From: Gammaproteobacteria bacterium
Lineage (GTDB): Bacteria > Pseudomonadota > Gammaproteobacteria > DSM-19610
DNA length: 5,206 nucleotides
Assembly: GCA_030618475.1 (NCBI GenBank)
Contig: JAUXDG010000208.1
Span: 1-5,206, forward strand
Direction of reading: 5' to 3'
Shown here: piece after piece, positions 1 through 5,206 of the stretch
How the letters are laid out: every line of letters begins with the position of its first letter
How positions within the stretch are numbered: position 1 is the first letter of the stretch
The notes under the pieces: generated by a model
What the model was told of the DNA's origin: nothing
Databases searched by the model: none
Seen by the model: the letters and a program-made list of their open reading frames with translations, nothing else
Translations under genes and position numbers: made by a program

Positions 1-146
1 GCCTGGACCCCGGGCGTATCGACCACGGATACCGAAACGATATCCAGCGCAATCAGCAGGTACACGCCGATCAGGCCCGTCAGCAGGCTGACAACCACGC
101 CCAGCAGCATACCGGACAGAAAGCCGCGGCTGTTCCGCTCCTTCAT
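1..146 (-). CDS. N-terminal part of a single-pass (or more) membrane protein, unrecognised, cut by window edge
   Basis: Reading leftwards from an ATG at 146, 48 codons stay open to the window edge, so only the N-terminus is present. The protein opens with a short basic segment (MKERNSRG). A long hydrophobic stretch follows at about residues 9-36, rich in Leu, Val and Gly (LSGMLLGVVVSLLTGLIGVY is its first part), which is a convincing transmembrane helix or uncleaved signal anchor. A short polar segment (D-T-P-G) comes next. Positive charges before the helix predict the N-terminus in the cytoplasm and what follows in the periplasm. The start lies only 6 bases after the stop of the lipoprotein gene, which implies co-transcription and probable translational coupling; no strong ribosome binding site is seen. 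I do not recognise the family, and too little is present to assign a function. It could be a periplasmic protein anchored in the inner membrane that works with the two upstream exported products. Confidence 0.7.
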   Translation of the reverse strand, partial: MKERNSRGFLSGMLLGVVVSLLTGLIGVYLLIALDIVSVSVVDTPGVQ

Positions 147-152
147 CGCGGC

Positions 153-710
153 TTACTCGATCGGCCCGCAGGCCTCGCAGGTGGCCTCCAGGACCAGTTC
201 AGTCTCCTGAAACAGGCGGCTCGCCCGGTAATACTCGCGCCGGTCTGCGCTGACCTTGAGCAGGCCCTGCTCCTTGTCCACCAGCTCCCTGTTCATCTTC
301 TGCATGACTTCGTCCTGGCGCGGGCAGGTCTGGTCACAGACGCTGTAATCACTGACAAGAGAAACGTATTTGACACCGAAATAACGGGTGTAGGTTTCCC
401 GTGCCTGGCGCTTGCTCAACAGGCCTTCTTCATTGGCCCATATCAGGAACTCACTGAAGCTGGCCTTGTTGTCCTTTTTAGGATCGCCTTCGGCAATCGT
501 AAGCAGACGTTGGAAATACTGGTCGAACTGATGCTCACAGCCTGTCTCCAGGTCGAAGCGGGCAGCGCTGATGGCGCGATCCAGGTCGGGACCCTTCGGC
601 AGGCTGCACGCGGTGGCGCTCGGTGGGTTGCTGTTGCACGCAGTGAGTGCTGTTGCCATTGCTGCCACGGCAAGCGTTGCGGTGACTATGGATGTTCTCG
701 ATTTGTTCAT
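153..710 (-). CDS. Cysteine-rich lipoprotein, unrecognised family
   Basis: This 185-residue protein has a classical type II signal peptide: basic start (MNKSR), hydrophobic core, and lipobox L22-T23-A24-C25. Lipidation at Cys25 is therefore expected. Residue +2 is Asn, not Asp, so Lol sorting to the outer membrane is predicted. The mature part contains six further cysteines: C35, C58, a C-x3-C pair (C125, C129) and a C-x2-C pair near the C-terminus (C178, C181). An even number in an exported protein suggests disulfides, but metal binding by the pairs cannot be excluded. There is no CxxCH haem motif. The rest looks alpha-helical, with charged segments at about 60-115 and 130-175. The start is supported by a GGGGAA element (718-723) 7 bases before the ATG and by the signal peptide itself. 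It sits 26 bases after the stop of the exported helical protein and 6 bases before the membrane-protein gene. I do not recognise a named family. Export and lipidation are confident; the role is unknown. Confidence 0.85.
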   Translation of the reverse strand: MNKSRTSIVTATLAVAAMATALTACNSNPPSATACSLPKGPDLDRAISAARFDLETGCEHQFDQYFQRLLTIAEGDPKKDNKASFSEFLIWANEEGLLSKRQARETYTRYFGVKYVSLVSDYSVCDQTCPRQDEVMQKMNRELVDKEQGLLKVSADRREYYRASRLFQETELVLEATCEACGPIE

Positions 711-736
711 CGCTGTGTTCCCCGGGTTGTTGACTG

Positions 737-1579
737 TTATAGTTTCAGGGGGCTTTCATAGCCCCGCTCAGGCCGGCTGGCGGGCGGCGCCGTCATCGGC
801 ATCAATGCATCTTCCTCACCAAACAGGATTGACTTCACACCCGCTACCACCTCCTGCATTTCCGGTGTGATGGTTCCAAACGACTGGTTCAGCTGCTCCA
901 TCAGGGTGGCTCGGCTGATCTCCTCCCGGGTGCGCGCTATCAGGCTCGAGGTTTCCTGCATGTCCAGATAAATATCCGACGCGACCACTGCCAGCGAGGA
1001 GTTGACTTCGCCACCGGAACGGGCCACCAGCTGGTAATATTGATGGAAGCGATCGCTGAGCCGCATTCCGGAACGTCCGCGCAGCGCAGGTCGGTCGGCG
1101 TTGTTTCCGCTTTCGGATTGTTCGCCGATCAGAAGTTCCTGCAAGCTCCAGGAGGTCTTTTTCTGACCGAGTTCCCTGCGTATGCGCTTCTCGAGGCTGG
1201 AAGAGGTGCTGTTGACGGCCGTTTCCATTTCCGGCAACTTGTCCCCCATGATAGTCAGCATTTCGAGGTAGCTTTTTCCCATTTGCCTGGCGATCTGTTC
1301 ACAGCCGGGGTCGCCCTCGTTGCCTTCGCATTTGCTTTCCATATAGAGGTTTTGTTGTTCATCGAGACGCGTGATGACTGCCTGCAGACCGGTCTCCATC
1401 TCTGCTGCGACGTTACCCGTATGCTTGATCTCTTCCAGTACAGTGGTTGGAAACAGCTTAATGGTCGGTGTCTGCGAAGCCGCATGAACAGCCAGTGGCA
1501 TGAACAGCAGACATCCGCTCATCAGCCGCCTGACAAAGTTTCGTTTGTAATCCCGGTCACGAATCGTTGTGGTCTTCAT
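737..1579 (-). CDS. Sec-exported, mostly helical periplasmic protein, unrecognised family
   Basis: The chosen ATG at 1579 gives 280 residues. An in-frame TTG at 1597 would add six residues, but it lies just upstream of the ribosome binding site (AAAGAGG, 1587-1593), which is ideally spaced for the ATG. The N-terminus has a long basic region (KTTTIRDRDYKRNFVRR), a hydrophobic core at about 19-31 and a probable signal peptidase I site after AVHA (residue 33). The mature protein is rich in Glu, Gln, Leu, Met and Arg with few prolines, suggesting long helices or coiled coils at about 45-135 and 160-255. Two cysteines (C84 and C93) flank a Gly/Asp-rich loop and probably form a disulfide. Residues 260-280 are Pro-rich and probably disordered. 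No enzyme motif is visible. It heads the three-gene minus-strand set, followed after 26 bases by the lipoprotein gene. It could be a scaffold, adaptor or chaperone-like partner of the lipoprotein, but that is inference. Confidence 0.82.
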   Translation of the reverse strand: MKTTTIRDRDYKRNFVRRLMSGCLLFMPLAVHAASQTPTIKLFPTTVLEEIKHTGNVAAEMETGLQAVITRLDEQQNLYMESKCEGNEGDPGCEQIARQMGKSYLEMLTIMGDKLPEMETAVNSTSSSLEKRIRRELGQKKTSWSLQELLIGEQSESGNNADRPALRGRSGMRLSDRFHQYYQLVARSGGEVNSSLAVVASDIYLDMQETSSLIARTREEISRATLMEQLNQSFGTITPEMQEVVAGVKSILFGEEDALMPMTAPPASRPERGYESPLKL

Positions 1580-1586
1580 TGCGACG

Positions 1587-1593
1587 CCTCTTT
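1587..1593 (-). promoter_or_regulatory. Ribosome binding site deciding the start of the exported helical protein
   Basis: AAAGAGG on the minus strand ends 7 bases before the ATG at 1579. The alternative TTG at 1597 lies just 5' of this element and has no such site of its own, so translation from the ATG is preferred. Confidence 0.65.
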
Positions 1594-1650
1594 GCAATAA
1601 CGCATTCTGGATTGACCTCGATTTACACGCGGTGCATCCTCTGGGGTATG

Positions 1651-1656
1651 ACTATA
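1651..1656 (-). promoter_or_regulatory. Possible -10 element for the envelope operon
   Basis: On the minus strand the hexamer TATAGT matches five of six bases of the sigma-70 TATAAT consensus. It lies about 70 bases upstream of the ATG at 1579, which is reasonable for a leader. No good TTGACA-like -35 is found at 16-18 bases upstream. Instead that position is occupied by the CCTGAAC repeat, which would fit an activator-dependent promoter. The call rests on one short match, so it is weak. Confidence 0.25.
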
Positions 1657-1662
1657 TGAAAG

Positions 1663-1684
1663 GGTTCCTGAACAGAACCTGAAC
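1663..1684. repeat. CCTGAAC direct repeat overlapping a GGTTC/GAACC inverted repeat; possible operator
   Basis: CCTGAAC occurs at 1667-1673 and again at 1678-1684, start to start 11 bases, about one helical turn. Overlapping it, GGTTC (1663-1667) and GAACC (1675-1679) form a 5-bp inverted repeat around a 7-base centre. Repeats on one face of the helix, just upstream of a candidate -10 for the minus-strand operon, resemble a regulator binding site. It does not match the Escherichia coli LexA box. The arrangement is directly visible; the regulatory role is inference. Confidence 0.35.
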
Positions 1685-1824
1685 GGGACCGGCAGGTCGC
1701 CGCGAGGACAGAGAAATGCGCGAGGATGCAAACCCATGAGGGCATACGGCGCGCGACCAGGATGAGCCCGGCAAGAAGGCATGAACGGCTCTATGGCCGC
1801 GATAGTCGCGCCGATGCTCTTCGG

Positions 1825-2109
1825 TTAAAGAACTTCGTCTTCAGATAGCGCCGCTATTTCCGCTTCCGGCTCGGGTTCTTCCGGCTCAACAAGACTCAGC
1901 AAGATCCACTTTTGTCCGGGCGCCAGTTTTGTCTCCGCGGTAAAAGTGTGCAACTGACCCTTGGGATCAATGGCAAGCAGGGCCGCGACGGCGGCCGCCA
2001 CGATGCCGCGCGGTCCTATCCAGGCCAGCAGCGCTCGCTCCTGCCAACGCAAATACGTGCCACGCGTAGCCAGCGCTATTTTGAGCGGGCGGGCGAAAAA
2101 CTGCATCAT
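1825..2109 (-). pseudogene. Remnant of a CPA1/NhaP-type cation:proton antiporter, 5'-truncated and internally deleted
   Basis: Only 94 codons remain from the first ATG; the frame stays open upstream to 2196 without a recognisable start or ribosome binding site. Residues 6-43 match a late transmembrane segment of CPA1 antiporters: an ARP start, the W-x-E-R motif (W22 to R25) and WIGPRGIVAAA (30-40). From about residue 44, with LLAIDPKG, the sequence switches to what resembles the extreme C-terminal cytosolic tail of these proteins: G-x-L-H-x-F-T-A-E, then PG-x-K-W-x-L-L-S-L. An acidic Glu/Pro-rich end follows (75-94). In full-length relatives, usually several hundred residues long, further helices and a nucleotide-binding-like domain lie between these parts. 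Here they are absent, as are nearly all upstream helices. One helix cannot form an ion channel or exchanger, so function is very unlikely. The joint is in frame, which points to a deletion. The family assignment is from motif memory, without a search. Confidence 0.72.
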
Positions 2110-2308
2110 GGACCGATCGACCAGGATGGCGAGACCTGCCGCCTCAGGGAGCTCGCGGTCGCCTACTGCATCGATTCCGGCTGGGATATGATTACTTTAA
2201 GCGATAAGAATGCCGTTATTTCGGACTGGATTTCAGTTGAAACAGTGTCTTGCGCGGGTCCGACCCCGATAGCCCCGATGGATGGTATCTTGTACATCAC
2301 ATTTTACT

Positions 2309-2313
2309 GGAAG
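2309..2313 (+). promoter_or_regulatory. Ribosome binding site deciding the start of the beta-CASP nuclease
   Basis: GGAAG lies 7 bases before the ATG at 2321. An in-frame ATG at 2282 would add 13 residues (MVSCTSHFTGSLY), but it has no ribosome binding site and the added residues do not resemble the family N-terminus, which normally begins right at the first beta strand as MHIEFYGA does. The 2321 start is therefore used. Confidence 0.72.
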
Positions 2314-2320
2314 TTTATAT

Positions 2321-3709
2321 ATGCACATTGAATTCTACGGCGCGACCAGCGGTATCACTGGCTCCTGTCATATCCTGCGTGCCAACGGGCAGCTGGTGCT
2401 ACTGGATTGTGGTCTTATTCAGGGGCGCCGTGAGATGGAGGCCAAAAACCGCGAGCCGTTTCCGTTTTCACCAGATGAAATCAGCGCCGTGGTGCTCAGC
2501 CATGGTCATATCGATCACTCGGGTCGCATTCCACTACTGGTGAAGCAGGGTTACCAGGGGCCGATCTATGCGCAGAACGCGACCGGCGATCTGTGTGAAA
2601 TCCTGCTGGAGGATTCCGCCTCGCTGCAGGAGCGGGATGCCCAGTACCAGAACAAGTTTCGCAAGCGCAAGAACAAACCGCCGATCGAGCCACTGTACAC
2701 CCTTGAGGATGCCCGCAACGCGCTGGCAAATATTGTCGGCATGCGCTATCGCGAGAAAAAGGAAATTCTGCCGGGCATCAGCATCCGCTTGCAGGATGCC
2801 GGGCATATCATGGGGTCCTGCAGTGTGGAAGTGTGGCTGAATGAAAACGGCGTGCAACGCAAGATCGTGTTCAGCGGTGACCTGGGTCAGTACGACACGC
2901 CGATCCTGAATGATCCTGCCGTCATCCGCGAAGCGGACCATGTGCTGATCGAGAGCACCTACGGTAACCGCCGTCACCGTGACCGGCAGATGACGATCGA
3001 TGAAATCGGCGAGATTATCAGCACCGCCAGTCACCAGCACGGCAACCTGTTGATTCCGGCTTTTGCCGTCGGCCGCAGCCAGGAGATTCTGTATTTCCTG
3101 GGCAAGTATTACGATGAATGGGAGCTGGATCGCTGGGAAGTGTTTCTCGACAGCCCGATGGCGATCAAGGCCAGCAAGGTCTACTGGGACTACCCGCATC
3201 TGTATGACGAAGAAGCGACGCGTCTGCGGCGTAATGTCAACGAGATGCCACCGTTCAAGGCTCTGCACCTCACTACCAGCGTGCAGGAATCGATGGCGAT
3301 TAATAATATCAAGAGTGGTGCCATCATCATCGCCGGCAGCGGCATGTGCAATGGCGGGCGCATTGTGCATCATCTTAAGCAGAATATCGCCCGACAGGGC
3401 ACGCATGTCATGATCGTCGGTTACCAGGCTCACGGTACACTGGGCCGCAGGCTGGTGGAGGGTGACGAGCGGATCAAGATACACGGTGATTATTATCCTG
3501 TACGCGCGCAGATCCACACCGTCGGCGGCCTGTCCGCACATGCTGATGTCGATGACCTGAGTCGCTGGATCGGTAATTTCAGCAACGACCCGGCCGTGCA
3601 TGTGGTGCATGGCGAAGCGCAGTCCAAGCAGGATTTTCGTGACCGCCTGGAGGGGGAACTGGGGTTCAAGGCGGATGTGCCGGAGATGGGGGAGGTATTG
3701 GAGTTGTAG
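2321..3709 (+). CDS. MBL-fold/beta-CASP metallo-hydrolase, probable ribonuclease (RNA-processing type)
   Basis: At 462 residues this is a full-length member of the bacterial MBL/beta-CASP group related to CPSF-73/Ysh1 and to Thermus TTHA0252-like RNases. The metallo-beta-lactamase signatures are all present: D29 (LLDCG), H61-x-H63-x-D65-H66 in SHGHIDHSG, H162 (DAGHIMGS) and D187 (FSGDLG). These should hold two zinc ions. The beta-CASP inserts follow: motif A acidic residue E211 (ESTYG), motif B H371 (YQAHGTLG) and motif C H407 in SAHAD, within the C-terminal RMMBL segment. Motif C is His, as in RNA-acting rather than DNA-acting relatives. The expected reaction is metal-dependent phosphodiester hydrolysis of RNA in the cytoplasm; endo- or exonuclease mode and natural substrate cannot be told. 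There are no KH domains or signal peptide. The gene stands alone, divergent from the antiporter remnant and convergent with dbpA. No good sigma-70 promoter was found in the upstream gap. Family is confident, RNase activity likely, exact role unknown. Confidence 0.93.
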   Translation: MHIEFYGATSGITGSCHILRANGQLVLLDCGLIQGRREMEAKNREPFPFSPDEISAVVLSHGHIDHSGRIPLLVKQGYQGPIYAQNATGDLCEILLEDSASLQERDAQYQNKFRKRKNKPPIEPLYTLEDARNALANIVGMRYREKKEILPGISIRLQDAGHIMGSCSVEVWLNENGVQRKIVFSGDLGQYDTPILNDPAVIREADHVLIESTYGNRRHRDRQMTIDEIGEIISTASHQHGNLLIPAFAVGRSQEILYFLGKYYDEWELDRWEVFLDSPMAIKASKVYWDYPHLYDEEATRLRRNVNEMPPFKALHLTTSVQESMAINNIKSGAIIIAGSGMCNGGRIVHHLKQNIARQGTHVMIVGYQAHGTLGRRLVEGDERIKIHGDYYPVRAQIHTVGGLSAHADVDDLSRWIGNFSNDPAVHVVHGEAQSKQDFRDRLEGELGFKADVPEMGEVLEL

Positions 3710-3730
3710 GGGGGCGCTCCTGCGGCAATA

Positions 3731-5164
3731 TTAACGCAGTTTTCGCACCCTGAACTTACGACCTTTGATTTTACCTTCTGCCAGAATCTTCAAGGCTTGT
3801 TTGGCAACAGGGCGTTCCACAGCCACATAAGCAAGGTTATCGGAAATATCAATTGTTCCGATCTGTTTGCCTGGCAGATTGGTGTTTGCAGTTAAAGCAC
3901 CTAATATATCACCCGCGCGAAGCTTGTTTTTTCGGCCACCACTAATACACAGTGTTGCCATCGGTGGGCTAAGTCTGAAGTTCTCCCGGGTTTTTAGTGA
4001 AGTTGTTTTATCAATTCTGACAGGACTGTTTTGATAGTCTTCTATCGCCTCGATGCGGAATTGTTCAGAGGCCATGAACAAGCTTATGGCTAAGCCTTCA
4101 TTGCCGGCACGGCCGGTGCGCCCGATGCGGTGAATGTGTATTTCCGGGTCTGGCGATAACTCGAAGTTAATGACGGCCTGTAAATCTTTAATATCCAGTC
4201 CACGTGCAGCAACATCCGTTGCAATAAGAATCGAACTGCTCTTGTTGGAGAACTGTACCAGCACCTGGTCCCGTTCTTTTTGTTCAAGATCCCCGTGCAA
4301 GGCCTGGGCATGGAAGCCCTGTTGCCATAATTCTTCAGCCAGTTCCTGGCATTGTTGTTTTCGATTACAAAAAACCACGCTCGATTCAGGTCGGTAATGT
4401 TGTAACAGGGCAACCAATGTTTTGATTCTTTCGCCTTTTTGTATTTCATAGAAAACCTGTTGTATTATTTTATTGCCATGCAGGCTTTCCACGCGAATAT
4501 CAACGGGATCGCTCTGGATGGCTGCACTGATATCTTTCATTTCATCCGGGTAAGTCGCCGAAAATAACAGGGTTTGTCTTTGCCGTGGCGTCCTACTGAT
4601 AATGCGCATGATGTCTTCATGAAAACCCATGTCCAACATGCGGTCGGCCTCATCCAGCACCAGTATTTTCAATCCATCCAGTTTTAAAGTCCCTTTTTCC
4701 AAATGTTTTAATATTCGCCCCGGTGTGCCGATCACGATATGCGGGTTGCGTTGCAGTGAGGCCAGTTGTGGGCCTATCGGTTTGCCGCCACACAAGGTGA
4801 GAATATTAGTGTTGGGTATCGCACGTGCCAGGCGACGAAATTCCTTGCTGACCTGATCGGACAGTTCACGCGTTGGGCAAAGTACCAGTGCCTGCGTTCG
4901 GTATGTACGTGTCACAAGTTTGTGCAGAACGCCAATTGCAAATGCCGCCGTTTTACCGCTACCCGTTTTTGCCTGGGCGAGCAAGTCTTTACCTTTTAGA
5001 ATGGCGGGCAGGCTTTTGGCCTGTATCGGGGTCATCACCCGGTAATCCAGTGACTGGATGTTGTCTAAAACTTCAGCTGTTAAGGGTAGTGATGAGAAGG
5101 CTGTTGTAGTCACGTAAAAATCAATCTTTGTTGGCTTAAAGGGAAACTGGACTTGATTTGCCAT
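3731..5164 (-). CDS. dbpA: ATP-dependent RNA helicase DbpA (DEAD-box, 23S rRNA-specific)
   Basis: The 477-residue protein carries the whole DEAD-box set in order: Q motif (F23 and TPIQ 45-48), Walker A AKTGSGKT (65-72), PTREL (97-101), TPGR (147-150), DEAD (171-174), SAT (202-204), ATDVAARGLD (315-324) and HRIGRTGR (345-352). Residues about 402-474 form the DbpA RNA-binding domain, beginning MATLCISGG and containing RAGDILGALT, with a basic KIKGRKFRVRKLR-type end. In Escherichia coli DbpA this domain binds hairpin 92 of 23S rRNA and the helicase acts late in assembly of the large ribosomal subunit; the same cytoplasmic role is expected here. It is about 20 residues longer than the E. coli protein, all at the N-terminus. 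A GTG at 5113 (V18) would start near the usual position; neither start has a strong ribosome binding site, so the ATG at 5164 is kept provisionally. GC content is visibly lower than in the neighbouring nuclease gene. The gene ends 21 bases from the convergent nuclease gene. Confidence 0.95.
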   Translation of the reverse strand: MANQVQFPFKPTKIDFYVTTTAFSSLPLTAEVLDNIQSLDYRVMTPIQAKSLPAILKGKDLLAQAKTGSGKTAAFAIGVLHKLVTRTYRTQALVLCPTRELSDQVSKEFRRLARAIPNTNILTLCGGKPIGPQLASLQRNPHIVIGTPGRILKHLEKGTLKLDGLKILVLDEADRMLDMGFHEDIMRIISRTPRQRQTLLFSATYPDEMKDISAAIQSDPVDIRVESLHGNKIIQQVFYEIQKGERIKTLVALLQHYRPESSVVFCNRKQQCQELAEELWQQGFHAQALHGDLEQKERDQVLVQFSNKSSSILIATDVAARGLDIKDLQAVINFELSPDPEIHIHRIGRTGRAGNEGLAISLFMASEQFRIEAIEDYQNSPVRIDKTTSLKTRENFRLSPPMATLCISGGRKNKLRAGDILGALTANTNLPGKQIGTIDISDNLAYVAVERPVAKQALKILAEGKIKGRKFRVRKLR

Positions 5165-5206
5165 GCTTATAGCAATAAATCTTCTTCTATACGGTGCCAG
5201 ATACTG

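Larger units (their letters stand above)
1598..1824. other. Non-coding stretch between envelope operon and antiporter remnant
   Basis: No convincing gene is seen here. A 68-codon minus-strand reading frame at 1576-1782 overlaps the next gene's start out of frame and is rich in Pro, Arg and Cys with no domain-like pattern, so it is not called. The stretch should hold the promoter of the three-gene operon. It contains the CCTGAAC repeat and a possible -10 element, both listed separately. At its right end there is a perfect short inverted repeat: CGCGA (1798-1802), loop TAG, TCGCG (1806-1810). That hairpin has no T-run on either side and is not called a terminator. Confidence 0.6.

Noticed and set aside
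178..181. Residues C178-E-A-C181 of the lipoprotein considered as a thioredoxin-like or haem-binding motif
   Set aside because: There is no following His for c-type haem and no thioredoxin-fold context, so only unspecified cysteine pairing is claimed. Coordinates given here are residue numbers in the protein.
1040..1600. A 186-codon open frame on the plus strand over the exported helical protein gene
   Set aside because: The minus-strand frame has a signal peptide, a ribosome binding site and operon spacing; the plus-strand frame has none of these.
1576..1782. A 68-codon minus-strand frame upstream of the exported protein gene
   Set aside because: Pro/Arg/Cys-rich composition without helix or domain pattern, and out-of-frame overlap with the better supported start at 1579.
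1798..1810. CGCGA-TAG-TCGCG hairpin downstream of the antiporter remnant
   Set aside because: Only a 5-bp stem with a 3-base loop and no T-run, so it is too weak to call a terminator.
1912..2331. A 139-codon plus-strand frame over the antiporter remnant, running into the start of the nuclease gene
   Set aside because: The minus strand carries the conserved antiporter motif, while the plus frame has no recognisable pattern and overlaps the nuclease start out of frame.
2534..3610. A 358-codon open frame on the minus strand, antisense to the beta-CASP gene
   Set aside because: It lies wholly inside a gene whose plus-strand product has every family motif. The antisense product, rich in His, Asp, Ile and Val, has no coherent domain and looks like a mirror of GC-biased codon use.
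3710..3730. Possible bidirectional terminator between the two convergent genes
   Set aside because: The gap contains GGGGGGCGCTCC and an AATATT core but no stable stem followed by a T-run on either strand.
5165..5206. TATAGA and TATAAG hexamers upstream of dbpA as -10 elements
   Set aside because: The -35 for the upstream one would lie beyond or at the window edge, and the downstream one abuts the start codon, so no promoter can be supported.

Overview
The window looks like chromosomal DNA of a gammaproteobacterium. The evidence is a DbpA-type DEAD-box helicase with a clear C-terminal rRNA-binding domain, Sec and lipoprotein export signals typical of a diderm, and moderately GC-rich genes. 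The genus cannot be named from the sequence alone. No tRNA, rRNA, CRISPR array, transposase or phage gene is visible.

Layout. (1) Positions 1-1579, minus strand: a compact set of three genes read right to left. They encode a signal-peptide-bearing, mostly helical exported protein (280 aa), a cysteine-rich outer-membrane-type lipoprotein (185 aa), and a membrane protein whose first 48 codons reach the window edge. Gaps of 26 and 6 bases suggest one operon. I recognise none of the three families, so this is the most plausible place for an undescribed envelope system. (2) Positions 1598-1824: a non-coding stretch that should hold the operon promoter. It contains a CCTGAAC direct repeat spaced 11 bases apart, overlapping an inverted repeat. 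(3) Positions 1825-2109 (open to 2196), minus strand: a remnant of a CPA1/NhaP-type cation:proton antiporter. One conserved membrane motif is joined directly to the soluble C-terminal tail, with the rest missing, so it is called a pseudogene. (4) Positions 2321-3709, plus strand: a complete beta-CASP metallo-beta-lactamase-fold protein of the RNA-processing ribonuclease type, with all signature motifs. (5) Positions 3731-5164, minus strand: complete dbpA, convergent with the nuclease gene, 21 bases apart, and clearly lower in GC than it.

Two genes concern RNA (a ribonuclease-like MBL/beta-CASP protein and a 23S rRNA-directed helicase). They are convergent, so they do not share a promoter, and any functional link is only inferred. 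The three envelope genes probably act together at the periplasm and outer membrane. The antiporter fragment and the drop in GC at dbpA suggest the middle and right parts of the window were assembled by past deletion and acquisition.
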